A stretch of 64,000 nucleotides of DNA from Mailhella massiliensis (GCF_900155525.1 NZ_LT706952.1:354256-418255), one strand, 5' to 3'; positions 34,052 to 42,436 are shown, counted from the first letter of the stretch. The notes: generated from the letters alone by a model not told the origin. A program made the numbers and translations.

Positions 34052-35514
34052 CGAAAACAAGGCTCGATTTCGGGCCGTGGGAACCGGACGCCGCGCTTCT
34101 GAACGGCACGCAGGCCCCGGAGGCGCGGAACGTCATTCCCTCCGCGCGGGGGTACCGGCCCATGTCTTCCGTGGCGGAACTGAAGTTCGATGCTCTGCCT
34201 TCGCAGGTGAAGGCGGCGTATGCGCGGCGCGACCTGTACGGCACGAACATTGCCTTCGCGGCCACGCAGGAGGGGCTTTATACGCTGGAAGGCGCTTCCT
34301 GGGTGCGGAAATACGCGGGGGAAACGGCGATTCCTGTGCGAGCCTTTGCCGAATACGGCGATGCGGTGTACGCGCTCTTCGGCTCCACGCTGCTGAAAAG
34401 CACGGTTGCGGGGACGGCGCAGGATTTCGCGGCCGTGGAAGGCGCGCCTGAGGGCGAGGTTCTCGGCGTGATACGCGACTTTCTGGTGCTGGGGCGGCTT
34501 TCGGAGAGGAGAAACGCCATACGCTGGTCGGGGCTGGACAGGCCGGACGAGTGGCCGGAACCGGGCAGCAACGATGCGCAGTACATCCAGTCCGACATTC
34601 AGGTGTTTCCCGTAGGCGGGCAGGTGCAGGCCGTGGTGGGCGGCGTAGGCGGCGTGGACGGGCTTGTCTTTCTGGAGCGGGCCATACAGCGGGCCACCTA
34701 TGTGGGCACGCCCTACATCTTCCAGTTCGACACCGTGGACAGGGAACACGGCTGTGCGGCTCCGTATTCTCCCGTGGTATGCGGCGGCGCGTGCGTGTTC
34801 CTTTCGGAAGACGGCTGGCGCATGACCGACGGCGTGAGCGTGAAGGCCATAGGCGTGGAGCGGGTGGACGAATGGTTCTTCAACACCCTTTCGCCGGAAA
34901 GGATGGGCGACGTGCGCGGCGTGCACGACAACAGACATCACATCGCCCTGTGGAGCTTCGCCACGCCGGACGCGCCGCCCGGCGTACACGACAGGCTGCT
35001 TGTGTACAACTACATGCTCGACCGCTGGTCCTGCGGCGAGACGGATACCGAAATGCTGTTTCAGGACTATTCGCGCGGCGGCATGACGCTGGAAGATCTG
35101 GACGCCTTCGGCACGCTGGACGCGCTTCCCTTTTCCTCACTCGACCTTGCCGTGTTCAAGAGCGGGGAACTCAGCGTGGTGTCGTGCTTTACCGCAGCGC
35201 ATGAACTTGCGGGCTTCAACGGCCCGACGATGGAGGCCGTCATCGACACGGCGGAACACGGCGGGGACAGAATGATGGTGCACGGCCTGCGCCCTCTGGT
35301 GGACAGCGGCGCGGCCGAGGCCCTGCCCGTGTATCGTACGAGGGAGATGGATGCGCGCAGATTCGGCGCATACGCAAGGCAGCAGCGTGACGGGGTGTGC
35401 TACCAGCACCTTTCCACCGTGTACCTGGCCGCGCGGGTGCGGATTCCCGCCGGGGAGAACTGGAGCCATGCCGTGGGCGTGGAAGCGCTCGTCGAGCAGG
35501 AAGGAGGGATGTGA
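34048..35514 (+). CDS. Phage stabilisation-like protein (P22 gp10 type)
   Basis: A 488-residue virion protein. LLNGTQAPEARNVIPSARGY near the N-terminus, repeated beta-propeller-like strands and RNAIRWSGLDRPDEW are typical of the P22 gp10 / phage stabilisation family that closes the tail hub. Near residue 350 it carries LEDLDAFGTLDALPF, echoing the motif at the start of the upstream repeat protein. The ATG overlaps the upstream stop (ATGA); a GTG at 34042 is better spaced from GGAGGT and may be the true start. Confidence 0.7.
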   Translation: MTKTRLDFGPWEPDAALLNGTQAPEARNVIPSARGYRPMSSVAELKFDALPSQVKAAYARRDLYGTNIAFAATQEGLYTLEGASWVRKYAGETAIPVRAFAEYGDAVYALFGSTLLKSTVAGTAQDFAAVEGAPEGEVLGVIRDFLVLGRLSERRNAIRWSGLDRPDEWPEPGSNDAQYIQSDIQVFPVGGQVQAVVGGVGGVDGLVFLERAIQRATYVGTPYIFQFDTVDREHGCAAPYSPVVCGGACVFLSEDGWRMTDGVSVKAIGVERVDEWFFNTLSPERMGDVRGVHDNRHHIALWSFATPDAPPGVHDRLLVYNYMLDRWSCGETDTEMLFQDYSRGGMTLEDLDAFGTLDALPFSSLDLAVFKSGELSVVSCFTAAHELAGFNGPTMEAVIDTAEHGGDRMMVHGLRPLVDSGAAEALPVYRTREMDARRFGAYARQQRDGVCYQHLSTVYLAARVRIPAGENWSHAVGVEALVEQEGGM

Positions 35515-35835
35515 GGACGCCGTGAACGCGGCGTGGGGAGGCATGGGGCCGTGGGGAAGGCGGGGAGGGGCCGCCTGGCGGTGGGGAGGGAAGGTGCGGG
35601 CGGGAGAAACAGGTTGCCTTCTGCCTCAGGGGGCGGCAGGCCCGGGCGCACAGAGCGGGCGCGCGGGGAAGAGCGCGCAGGCCGCGCGGGATGCCCCGGG
35701 AGGGCGGAGGAGGCAAAAGCGCGGGGAAGAAGAAAGGAGGGGATGCCGGGAGGGCGACTTCCACCGACGTTTCTTTCTTTCGGGCGAGGGGCCGCAGAGC
35801 TCGCGGAAAATACGAGGAAAAACAGGGAGCGATAT
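35515..35835. other. Short gene-free stretch in the prophage
   Basis: About 320 bp, purine- and G-rich, with no supported gene. A segment near 35683-35712 resembles 37021-37050 (CAGGCCGCGxGGGATGC, then CCGGGAGGGCGG), so the cassette between them may have been added by duplication or insertion. Confidence 0.45.
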
Positions 35836-37101
35836 ATGGATGTGAGAAAAATCGGGGGACTGTTGGGACTTCTTGCCGGAGTGGAAGCCGTGAGGCCGGA
35901 AGAGGCGGAAGGTGCGGTATTACCGGATTTTCCTGCCAAGTTTTTAAAGGCGGTATCCAAGGAAAACAGATGAAGATTCCGGCAGGAACATTTGAGGATG
36001 AGATATTTGCCCAAGTTCAGAAACAGTATCCAGAGGCAAAAAATTCTGTTTATGCTTTGACGCATCCTGCCTATTCAAGGGCCGAAAAACAAGGGTGGAG
36101 TGCGGAAAGAACCCTCGATGCTCTCACAGAACTTTTAGATGCAAAACAGGGAACTCTGGTAAAAAAACTGGAAGCAACCCGCAAAGGAAAGGCATCAGGC
36201 TCTATACGGTACACTTGTGCCGTATGACGTTGACCCCATATTTTCACCATTTTTTTTGGATAAGCATCATAATATTATTCTTAAAACAGTCTTCAATCCT
36301 TCAAATGAACGAATGAAAAAACTCGGTTACGGCGTGGAAGGCGGCAAACCCTTCATCTCCAGGAATCTTCAAGGAACGAAGTCCATGCCTGGTATACAGC
36401 CGCTGCCAATTTCTGTTGTCGCGCCGCAACCGAGTGTAGAAATGACGTTAGGTGTACTTTTACAAGGAGTCAAGAGGAACCGACGGAGCGTTGTGGGGTT
36501 GGGCGGCGGAGCCATGGCTTTTTCTCCCGGTGCGGCGCAGGGCCGGGAGCCTTCATCGTCTTTTGCAGACGACCGTTCATGGGCGGTGGATGAGAACGGC
36601 GAGCCCATCCCCGACATTTCCGGCGGCGTGGCGCTGGCCGGAGAGGCCGGGCGCGGGCTGGGCCTTGGGGTACGCAATGTGCTGGAAGGTTTCGGTTCTC
36701 TGACGGATACGCTTCTGAACCGGCCCGTCGACGTCTTCGGGAATATGCTCGGCCGTGATGTCGGCCTGACGAACCCGGGAAAGGCCTGGGCCGATGTCAT
36801 GGGCCTTCCCGAGGCGGAAACGGACATGGAACGGAACATAGCCTCCGTGTCGCAGGGAGCTGTTGCGGACATACCCCTGATGCTGACCGGAGCGGGCATG
36901 GCAAAGATGGCGCTCACCCCCGTGATGCGCGGCGTGGGCAGGGCGCTTGTCGCAAGCCCGGTGGCGGATACGGTGCTGGAGGGATACTGGGCCTTTTTGA
37001 CTGAGGCGCGGCTCGAATGCGCAGGCCGCGGGGGATGCTCCGGGAGGGCGGGCGCGTCCCCGCAGGAGGCGGCCCGCCGCGGAACAAGCCTGGGCCCGTA
37101 G
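35836..37101 (+). pseudogene. Prophage effector cassette D, frameshifted
   Basis: Remnant of a fourth cassette in three overlapping frames. 35836-35973 encodes the header (MDVRKIGGLLGLLAGVEAV, PEEAEGA); 35970-36227 encodes MKIPAGTFEDEIFAQ and about 80 residues; the frame open from 36217 continues with VPYDVDPIFSPFFLDKHH and a LGYGVEGGKPFISRN stretch, then the shared region (GRGLGLGVRNVLEGFG, GLTNPGKAWADVMGLP, GAGMAKMALTPVMRGVG). 35920-36450 is much AT-richer than its surroundings. The first junction is an ATGA overlap and could be a real gene boundary; the second interrupts an otherwise continuous domain. The C-terminus ends in the suspect assembly region at 37068. Confidence 0.6.
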
Positions 37102-37245
37102 TGTGCAGAGTTTAAAACATGATTCTAGTAACGGGGGCAGAGGGTCAGCGGGACAAAAAGACCCGGTTTCTCCAGGGCCTGCCTCTGACACGCATCTAGA
37201 TGTGTATAAGAGAAAAAGGCGGCCCGCCGCGGAACAAGCCTGGGC
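37068..37245. other. Probable sequencing-adapter artefact between 28-bp direct repeats
   Basis: The 28-bp sequence starting GGCGGCCCGCCGCGGAAC occurs at 37068-37095 and again at 37218-37245. Between them, 37179-37216 resembles the 38-bp Nextera mate-pair junction: 37198-37213 is AGATGTGTATAAGAGA, a perfect 16 of the 19-bp mosaic end, and 37179-37197 matches the reverse complement at 15 of 19 positions. The remaining 83 bp (37096-37178) resembles nothing else in the window. Confidence 0.8.
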
Positions 37246-37280
37246 AGGGCGATGCGTGAAGGGCGCGTCGCCCTTTTTTC
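37246..37280 (+). terminator. Terminator downstream of cassette D
   Basis: AGGGCGA and TCGCCCT stem around a GC-rich loop, followed by six T. Confidence 0.65.
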
Positions 37281-37584
37281 GTGCCCGGCATTTTTTCCGC
37301 CGCGCCGGGGCAGGGGGCCGCACGCCGGGCCCCCGCCGTTCTCCCTTTTCCGTGCCGCCCATGTCTCCTCCCGCGGCGCTCCGCTCCAGAAGCTTCAGAA
37401 TCCATATTCCTGACGATACTCCCCTCTTCCTGCCGCCCCTCTCCCGAGGTCTCCCCCTTTTCCCCTCCCGCTCTTGTTTTCTTTCCCCGCCGGTACTTCT
37501 TTTGTTCCTCCCTTCCGCGGTACTGCCGCTGTGCCGCGCCGCGCCGGCGTGCCATGGAGAAGAAAAGCCTTTCAAGGAGGGAAT
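37281..37584. other. Pyrimidine-rich gene-free stretch
   Basis: About 300 bp dominated by C and T on the plus strand. No gene recognised; it forms the leader of the next small phage gene. Confidence 0.45.
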
Positions 37585-37929
37585 ATGGCCAATTTCGTTC
37601 CGCAGGTGCCTGCGTCCACCCCGGCGCAGATGCTGGCCCTTGCCGTGGGGGTGAACGCGGCGCTCAGGGGCGACACGGCCAATACGGGCCGCGCCGTCTG
37701 TGCCGCAGGAGAAACTTCCCTTACCATCAGGGACGGACGTTGCCGGGCCGGGCGGCTCGCGCTGCTTGTTCCGCTGGACGAGGCGGCGGCCCGGGCCGTG
37801 TGGTGGCTTTCCGAGATGACGCGCGAGAGCATGACCTTCCGTTTTGCCGCCGCGCCGGGCGAATGCGCCTTCGGCTGGGCGCTCATCGGCACAGGAAGCG
37901 AAGGCGGCGATGCGGAGAGCGGAGCATGA
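37585..37929 (+). CDS. Small phage protein of unknown function
   Basis: A 114-residue protein starting MANFVPQVPASTPAQMLALA, then a beta-rich middle (ETSLTIRDGRCRAGRLALLV). ATG at 37585 has a strong AAGGAGG site. It lies in the virion gene run, so a minor structural role is likely. No family recognised. Confidence 0.6.
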   Translation: MANFVPQVPASTPAQMLALAVGVNAALRGDTANTGRAVCAAGETSLTIRDGRCRAGRLALLVPLDEAAARAVWWLSEMTRESMTFRFAAAPGECAFGWALIGTGSEGGDAESGA

Positions 37930-38123
37930 GGCCGCATGGGGCGGCGCGCTCTTCGCCTGCACGGCTTGCGGGAAAAGGGCCCCGGCCGCTCTGGGCCGGA
38001 AATGCCGCAGGAATGAACCTTCCGGCAGGAAGGCGTGTTGCGCAAGGCGCATGAAGCAGGCGCTTTTCTCCGGCGAAGCCCGGCCTTCCGGGCAACGGCA
38101 TGTGCAGAACACAGGAGGATATC

Positions 38124-38597
38124 ATGGCAGGACTGTATGTGAGGCAGGTTTCTCCCAACACGTCCGCCCCCGCCATGCGCGTGGCGGTTTCGCAGGGGGC
38201 GGCGGGGGGCATACCCCGGGGAGGGAGCGTTTCCTTTCCCCGTGAGGATGCGGGGCTGGACGCGGCAAAGCTCGGCGGGCTGCTCGGCCTTTTCGGCAGC
38301 GGCGCAGGCGGGAGCGAAGGCGTGTTCAACGCCTCCGTCATGCCGGGCGCAGGGCGTGAGCTGGCCTTTCCCGCAGGCACGCAGGCTGCGGACACGGCGG
38401 CCATGCTGCAGGGGAGCAACGTGGATGCAGCCTCCCGCATGGCGGAGGGCGTGACGGACCTTCCCCTGCCGACCATGGCGGGGAACGGGGCCGGAACTTC
38501 CGGGGCGGGCATGAGCGCCGATATGTCCGGCCTGAAGATGGGCTTTACCCCGCTTCGCGCAGGTTCCATGCTCGACCTTTTCGGCCTCGGGGGGTGA
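38124..38597 (+). CDS. Ala/Gly-rich phage protein
   Basis: A 157-residue low-complexity protein (Ala, Gly, Met, Ser rich). The stretch LDAAKLGGLLGLFGSGAGG resembles the header of the effector cassettes (KLGGILGLMTG). ATG at 38124 follows GGAGGATATC. It ends 1 bp before the next gene. Possibly an internal or scaffold-like virion protein; function unknown. Confidence 0.55.
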   Translation: MAGLYVRQVSPNTSAPAMRVAVSQGAAGGIPRGGSVSFPREDAGLDAAKLGGLLGLFGSGAGGSEGVFNASVMPGAGRELAFPAGTQAADTAAMLQGSNVDAASRMAEGVTDLPLPTMAGNGAGTSGAGMSADMSGLKMGFTPLRAGSMLDLFGLGG

Positions 38598-38598
38598 T

Positions 38599-39153
38599 AT
38601 GGGCGAGTTTTCCCGCATGTACAGAAGCGACCTTTCGGACAGGGAATTCATGCTCTTCTGGCGCAGGCTGAAGGAGTCGGGCCGCGACACGGCCACCTTT
38701 TACAACGTGCCGCCCATGAATGAGCGCGCCTTTGCCGCCTGGGCGCGTTCGGAAAACGTGCATCCGTGGATCATCCTTTTCCGCGGCGAGGCGTGCGGGC
38801 TGTTCTGGCTTACCGATCAGGAGGGCGCAACGGCAAAATGCCATTTCGCCACCCTGCCCCAGGGCGCACGGCGCACGGCGGGCGGCATGAGCGTGACCCA
38901 GGCCTTCGGGCGCTATGCGCTCTCTTCGGTGCTCCATGCCCGCGATGAGGAGGGGCGGCACCTTCTGGACCGCTGTTACGGCGTCACGCCGCTGTACAAT
39001 CAGGCGGCCATACGCTTCATCCACAGGGTGGGAGCCATGGATATCACCGTTCTGCCCGGAGCGGTGTTCAACTTCGCCACCGGGCACAACGCCGATGCGC
39101 TTCTCACCCTGTACACGCGCGATACCGTGCCCGCGGAGTACGCGGCGCTGTAG
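38599..39153 (+). CDS. GNAT-fold-like phage protein
   Basis: A 184-residue protein starting MGEFSRMYRSDLSDREFM. WIILFRGEACGLFWLTDQEG and VTQAFGRYALSSVLHA recall the beta-strand and helix order of N-acetyltransferases, and RCYGVTPLYNQAAIRFIHRVG the end of that fold. Proteins of this type are common in podovirus tail modules. Whether it binds acetyl-CoA is unclear; the usual Q/RxxGxG/A loop is not obvious. Confidence 0.55.
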   Translation: MGEFSRMYRSDLSDREFMLFWRRLKESGRDTATFYNVPPMNERAFAAWARSENVHPWIILFRGEACGLFWLTDQEGATAKCHFATLPQGARRTAGGMSVTQAFGRYALSSVLHARDEEGRHLLDRCYGVTPLYNQAAIRFIHRVGAMDITVLPGAVFNFATGHNADALLTLYTRDTVPAEYAAL

Positions 39154-39272
39154 GCGCGCACGGCCGGGGAGGCGCGGCAGGCAACGCGGCAGGAGGCCGG
39201 AACGCATTGCGGGCATCCCGCCGGGGCGGTTCAGGTTCTCCCTGCCGCATCAATCATGAAAAAGGAGGCTCC

Positions 39273-40124
39273 ATGGGAGGAGGAAAGGGAGGCGGCAGCA
39301 CCACCACGGTGCAGAAGGCCGATCCGTGGGAAGGGCAGCAGCCCTATCTGAAGGAAGTGTTTGAAGAGGCGCAGAAGCTGTACCATAACGGCGGCATGGC
39401 GCCCGATTACTACCCGGGGCAGACGGTGGCCGATCAGTCGGAGTGGACGCAGAACGCCCTTCAGATGCAGGCGGACAGGGCGCAGAACGGCAGTTCCCTC
39501 ATCGACAACGGTTCCAACGCCATGAACAGCATCACCACCGGGCAGGCGCTTGCGAACAATCAGGGTCTGAATACGCTGAATGAGCTTTCGCAGGAAGACA
39601 ATCCCTATGTGGACGAGCTGTTCAACCGCGCGAATTCGCAGGCTCAGGCCAGCCTTGAAGGGAATTTCAACCGTGCGGGGCGCTACGGTTCCGGCGCGCA
39701 CGAGGCGGCCTCGGCCGATGCGGCGAACAATCTCGCAAGCGAAATGTATTCCGCCCTGTGGGACAAACGGGCCGATGCCGCCGCGCAGGCGGGCCAGCTT
39801 TACAACACGGGCACAGGTCAGCAGGTGGTGGCCGCGCAGACGGGGCAGCAGCTCGCCAATCAGGCCTATACCGACGCGGCGGCGCTGGGCGAGGCCGGGG
39901 CCGCCATGGACGACTACAATCAGCAGAAAATCAACGCCGATATCGACCGCTACAACTACACGCAGAATCAGGCGCTTCAGGCCCTGCAGAACTACAACAA
40001 TCTCATTCAGGGCAGCTACGGCGGCACCACCACGGGCACGGGGCAGCAGAGCGGCGGGAGCGCACATCTCCCGCAGGCGTCTGCGGAAAACTACGCTTCG
40101 AAGGGCACCCCGAAGGCGCGGTAG
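39273..40124 (+). CDS. Gln/Asn/Ala-rich probable internal virion protein
   Basis: A 283-residue protein. It starts MGGGKGGGSTTTVQKADPW, continues with EGQQPYLKEVFEEAQKLY and then a long helical part rich in Gln, Asn and Ala (RANSQAQASLEGNFNRAG, GQQVVAAQTGQQLANQAY), the style of podovirus internal or ejection proteins. ATG at 39273 has AAAGGAGG. It is the last phage gene; its 3' end overlaps the convergent host-type gene at 40091 by 34 bp. Confidence 0.65.
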   Translation: MGGGKGGGSTTTVQKADPWEGQQPYLKEVFEEAQKLYHNGGMAPDYYPGQTVADQSEWTQNALQMQADRAQNGSSLIDNGSNAMNSITTGQALANNQGLNTLNELSQEDNPYVDELFNRANSQAQASLEGNFNRAGRYGSGAHEAASADAANNLASEMYSALWDKRADAAAQAGQLYNTGTGQQVVAAQTGQQLANQAYTDAAALGEAGAAMDDYNQQKINADIDRYNYTQNQALQALQNYNNLIQGSYGGTTTGTGQQSGGSAHLPQASAENYASKGTPKAR

Positions 40125-40981
40125 AATTCCTCTTCAAAAAGCTTTCTCGGACGAGGGTCGTCGTAACAGGCCCAGATGGCCGCCCCCGGACCGTCGGGAG
40201 CGAAGTCGAGCGGCGTATTGGCCAGCGCGAAGCTGCGGTCGAAGGGCCGGTTCAGCGCGGCGGCGCGGGCCTTGAGGTGGGAGGCGAAATCCTCGGCAAA
40301 GTCGCGCAGGGCGCCGCGCATACACGCTTCGCCCTTTTCGCCGTAGGCGTCGAGCATGACGACGACGATGTTCTGGATGATGCGCACGCAGAGCATGGTG
40401 AAGCCGTCATGGGCCGACACGGGTTCCAGAGGCTGCACCTTTGCGGGATCGAAGTCGGGGTCGAACTCGGCAAAGGCTTCCTTTCTTTCCTCCGGCGTCA
40501 GGTTGCCGGGACGCAGATACACGGAGAAACGGCAGAACGAATCATCCTGCGTGAGGGTCTGACTCAGATTCGTCTGGGAATGGGGGGCGTAGGCGCCGAA
40601 CTTGGCGTGATGAAATTCCTCGCAGTACAGCCTGCCGAGGCGCAGCCCGTCCATGCTGCGCCACATCTCGGCAATGGGGCAGACCAGCGTTTCGGAAAAG
40701 CGTTCCTGCGAGGTGAGCCTGATCTTGTTGCGGCGGAAACGCGGGTCGCCGGGCAGATCGCCGTGACCGAAAAGGTTTTCCATGTTGAGCTTGAGCCCCG
40801 CCTTCCTGTGCTTCTCGCGCTGGGCGAGTCCGCGGTCGATGCCGAACTGGCGCACGGCGGCGCGCAGCAGCGGTTCGCCGTCGATGCCGAATTCCCTGTC
40901 CGCCGCAGAGGCAAGGTGCAGGTACAGTTTCGACCACGCGTCCTGATAGTTGGCGATCTCAAGTTCCTGTTCTCTTGTCAT
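40091..40981 (-). CDS. L-2-amino-thiazoline-4-carboxylate hydrolase-like protein
   Basis: A 296-residue soluble protein. CEEFHHAKFGAYAPHSQTN and QDDSFCRFSVYL form the conserved block of the ATC-hydrolase family (an enzyme of the L-cysteine route from thiazolines in Pseudomonas); many family members in anaerobes are of unknown activity. The ATG at 40981 has AGAAGGGAAG upstream. It converges on the last phage gene and overlaps it by 34 bp. Family membership is probable, substrate uncertain. Confidence 0.7.
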   Translation of the reverse strand: MTREQELEIANYQDAWSKLYLHLASAADREFGIDGEPLLRAAVRQFGIDRGLAQREKHRKAGLKLNMENLFGHGDLPGDPRFRRNKIRLTSQERFSETLVCPIAEMWRSMDGLRLGRLYCEEFHHAKFGAYAPHSQTNLSQTLTQDDSFCRFSVYLRPGNLTPEERKEAFAEFDPDFDPAKVQPLEPVSAHDGFTMLCVRIIQNIVVVMLDAYGEKGEACMRGALRDFAEDFASHLKARAAALNRPFDRSFALANTPLDFAPDGPGAAIWACYDDPRPRKLFEEEFYRAFGVPFEA

Positions 40982-41830
40982 GCCTTCCCTTCTCCTAGTT
41001 GAAAAAAGACGGCCTTGCGGCCCGGTTAGCATATTTCATTAGAGTATGATCATGTTGTTGAAAAACCATGCCTTTGTCAACGCCCCATTTCCGCCGGACA
41101 CCAAAAAAGCTTCTCTGGAGCAAAGTACGGAGGCCGTTGTTTCCCGGCTCCATCAGGCCCCGCCCCTCCGCCGACAACGCATCCGGCCTGCAGTTTTCTG
41201 TTTCTTGCCCCGGGTCGACGAAATCGGCTCAAGCGTGCTCTGCTGAAGTCAGGCCGTAGTTACGCAGCGTTCCCCACGCATACCGGTTCACCATGCGTGC
41301 TTCGGAAGACATGCCCGGTGTACATGAAAAAAGTTCGTATGTTTCCGGTCAGTTCCTCCCAGCAGCAGAGGCTTACGCACCGCTTCTGCTTTCCCGGCCA
41401 TCGCGGCTCTTCAAACATGCCGTATCCGGCACGAACGTCGCATGGTATTTCATCCGATATCGCATTTAATTTTTATAGAATAAAAATATTGAATGGTTAT
41501 CACTGATTATTTCACTCTTGCGACAAAAAACAATATCGCGCCATAAACATGCGTCACATCGGCACACAAGAGCAGAAGAACACGCGCCGGCATATTTCCG
41601 CATTATGCCATGGAAACATATTTTGATATTAACGGATATCTTCCGTTCATTGCTCTTTTTCCCCGGAAAAAACTTCCCTTGAGGCAGCTTTCGGCGGGCA
41701 GTTTTCTCCCGGAAAAATTTTTCCGGCGTCCTCCGCATCCCGCCAGATGCAGACCGTTTTGCCTCCATCGCTCTTTCCCGACGCAGAAAAAAAAGCCCCG
41801 CCGGGGGAGGGCGGGGCCAGAGGGCGGGGT
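40982..41830. other. Gene-free right flank of the prophage remnant
   Basis: About 850 bp. 41040-41300 has mixed composition, 41440-41650 is AT-rich. Short open frames are present but none has a ribosome site plus a recognisable product. No repeat of the tRNA-Ser remnant or of the left flank is evident. Confidence 0.45.
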
Positions 41831-41865
41831 AAAGCAAAAGGGCCGCGAAAAGAATTTCGCGGCCC
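41831..41865 (-). terminator. Terminator of tRNA-Leu
   Basis: GGGCCGCGAAA with its complement around a TTCT loop (minus strand), then TTTTGCTTT. 13 bp beyond the tRNA 3' end. Confidence 0.8.
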
Positions 41866-41877
41866 TTACATGCTGAC

Positions 41878-41962
41878 TGGTGCCCAGGGGGAGACTCGAA
41901 CTCCCACGCCATTCGGCGCTACCACCTCAAGATAGTGTGTCTACCAATTCCACCACCTGGGC
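41878..41962 (-). tRNA. tRNA-Leu(GAG)
   Basis: An 85-nt class II tRNA on the minus strand. The acceptor stem GCCCAGG pairs with CCTGGGC, followed by A and an encoded CCA. The anticodon stem-loop CTATC-TTGAGGT-GGTAG gives anticodon GAG, the long variable arm is GCGCCGAATGGCGT-like, and the T-loop is TTCGAGT. All arms fold. It reads CUC/CUU leucine codons. Confidence 0.95.
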
Positions 41963-41973
41963 ACAGCAGTTCT

Positions 41974-42000
41974 TCTATAAAAAAGGCAGGGCTTTGGCAA
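41974..42000 (-). promoter_or_regulatory. Possible promoter of tRNA-Leu
   Basis: On the minus strand TTGCCA, 15 bp, then TATAGA, ending about 12 bp before the tRNA. The spacer is short, so this is tentative. Confidence 0.4.
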
Positions 42001-42266
42001 GCATTTTTCCGCCTCTTTTTTCATTTTTTCCGAAGACGAATATTTTTGCTTTTCTTTACAGACAGTTATCACAAAAAAGACACCCGAGAAGAAGGCTGCC
42101 TCATCATGAAAAGGCTCTGCTCCGCCGCAGGAATATGGTCGCAGGCGAAAAAAACGGCCTGTTTCTGCCGCGGCAAATACCCGGAAAAAGGCCGGAAGCC
42201 CCCCCCGCCCCCGTTTCTTTTTCCCTCCCGTTTTCCGTCGGGAAGCGGCGCCTTCCGGGGCGGAAC

Positions 42267-42295
42267 TTGACAAAAGCGCTCTGCCCGGATAGGGT
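42267..42295 (+). promoter_or_regulatory. Sigma-70 promoter of the SRP RNA
   Basis: TTGACA (42267-42272), a 17-bp spacer, then TAGGGT (42290-42295). Transcription would begin near 42303, just ahead of the RNA stem. Confidence 0.75.
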
Positions 42296-42302
42296 ATTTT
42301 TC

Positions 42303-42401
42303 CGACAACGATTTCAGGGAACCGGACGGCGGTCGCGCCGCCAACCCCGCCAGGTCCGAAAGGAAGCAACGGTAACGGTTGTTGCCGGGTGTCCGGTTCC
42401 C
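42303..42401 (+). ncRNA. ffs: 4.5S signal recognition particle RNA (small bacterial type)
   Basis: The ends GGGAACCGGAC and GTCCGGTTCCC pair to close a long hairpin. The apical domain contains CCAGGTCCGAAAGGAAGCAA, the conserved Ffh-binding internal loop and tetraloop region (one base off the usual GGAA tetraloop context). A promoter and an intrinsic terminator bracket it. It forms the SRP with Ffh. Confidence 0.93.
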
Positions 42402-42436
42402 AAAAGGGCGCAAGTCACTTGCGCCCTTTTGTTTTA
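42402..42436 (+). terminator. Terminator of the SRP RNA
   Basis: AAAAGGGCGCAAG with CTTGCGCCCTTTT around a TCA loop, then GTTTT. Confidence 0.9.

Noticed and set aside
23177..40124. One intact genomic island from the tRNA-Ser relic to the end of the phage genes
   Set aside because: No second copy of the tRNA end is visible on the right, the integrase is truncated, and ordinary LysE and LysR genes lie between the scar and the phage block.
41046..41506. Two short plus-strand open frames (66 and 69 codons) right of the prophage
   Set aside because: No ribosome sites, no domains and no support from neighbouring genes.
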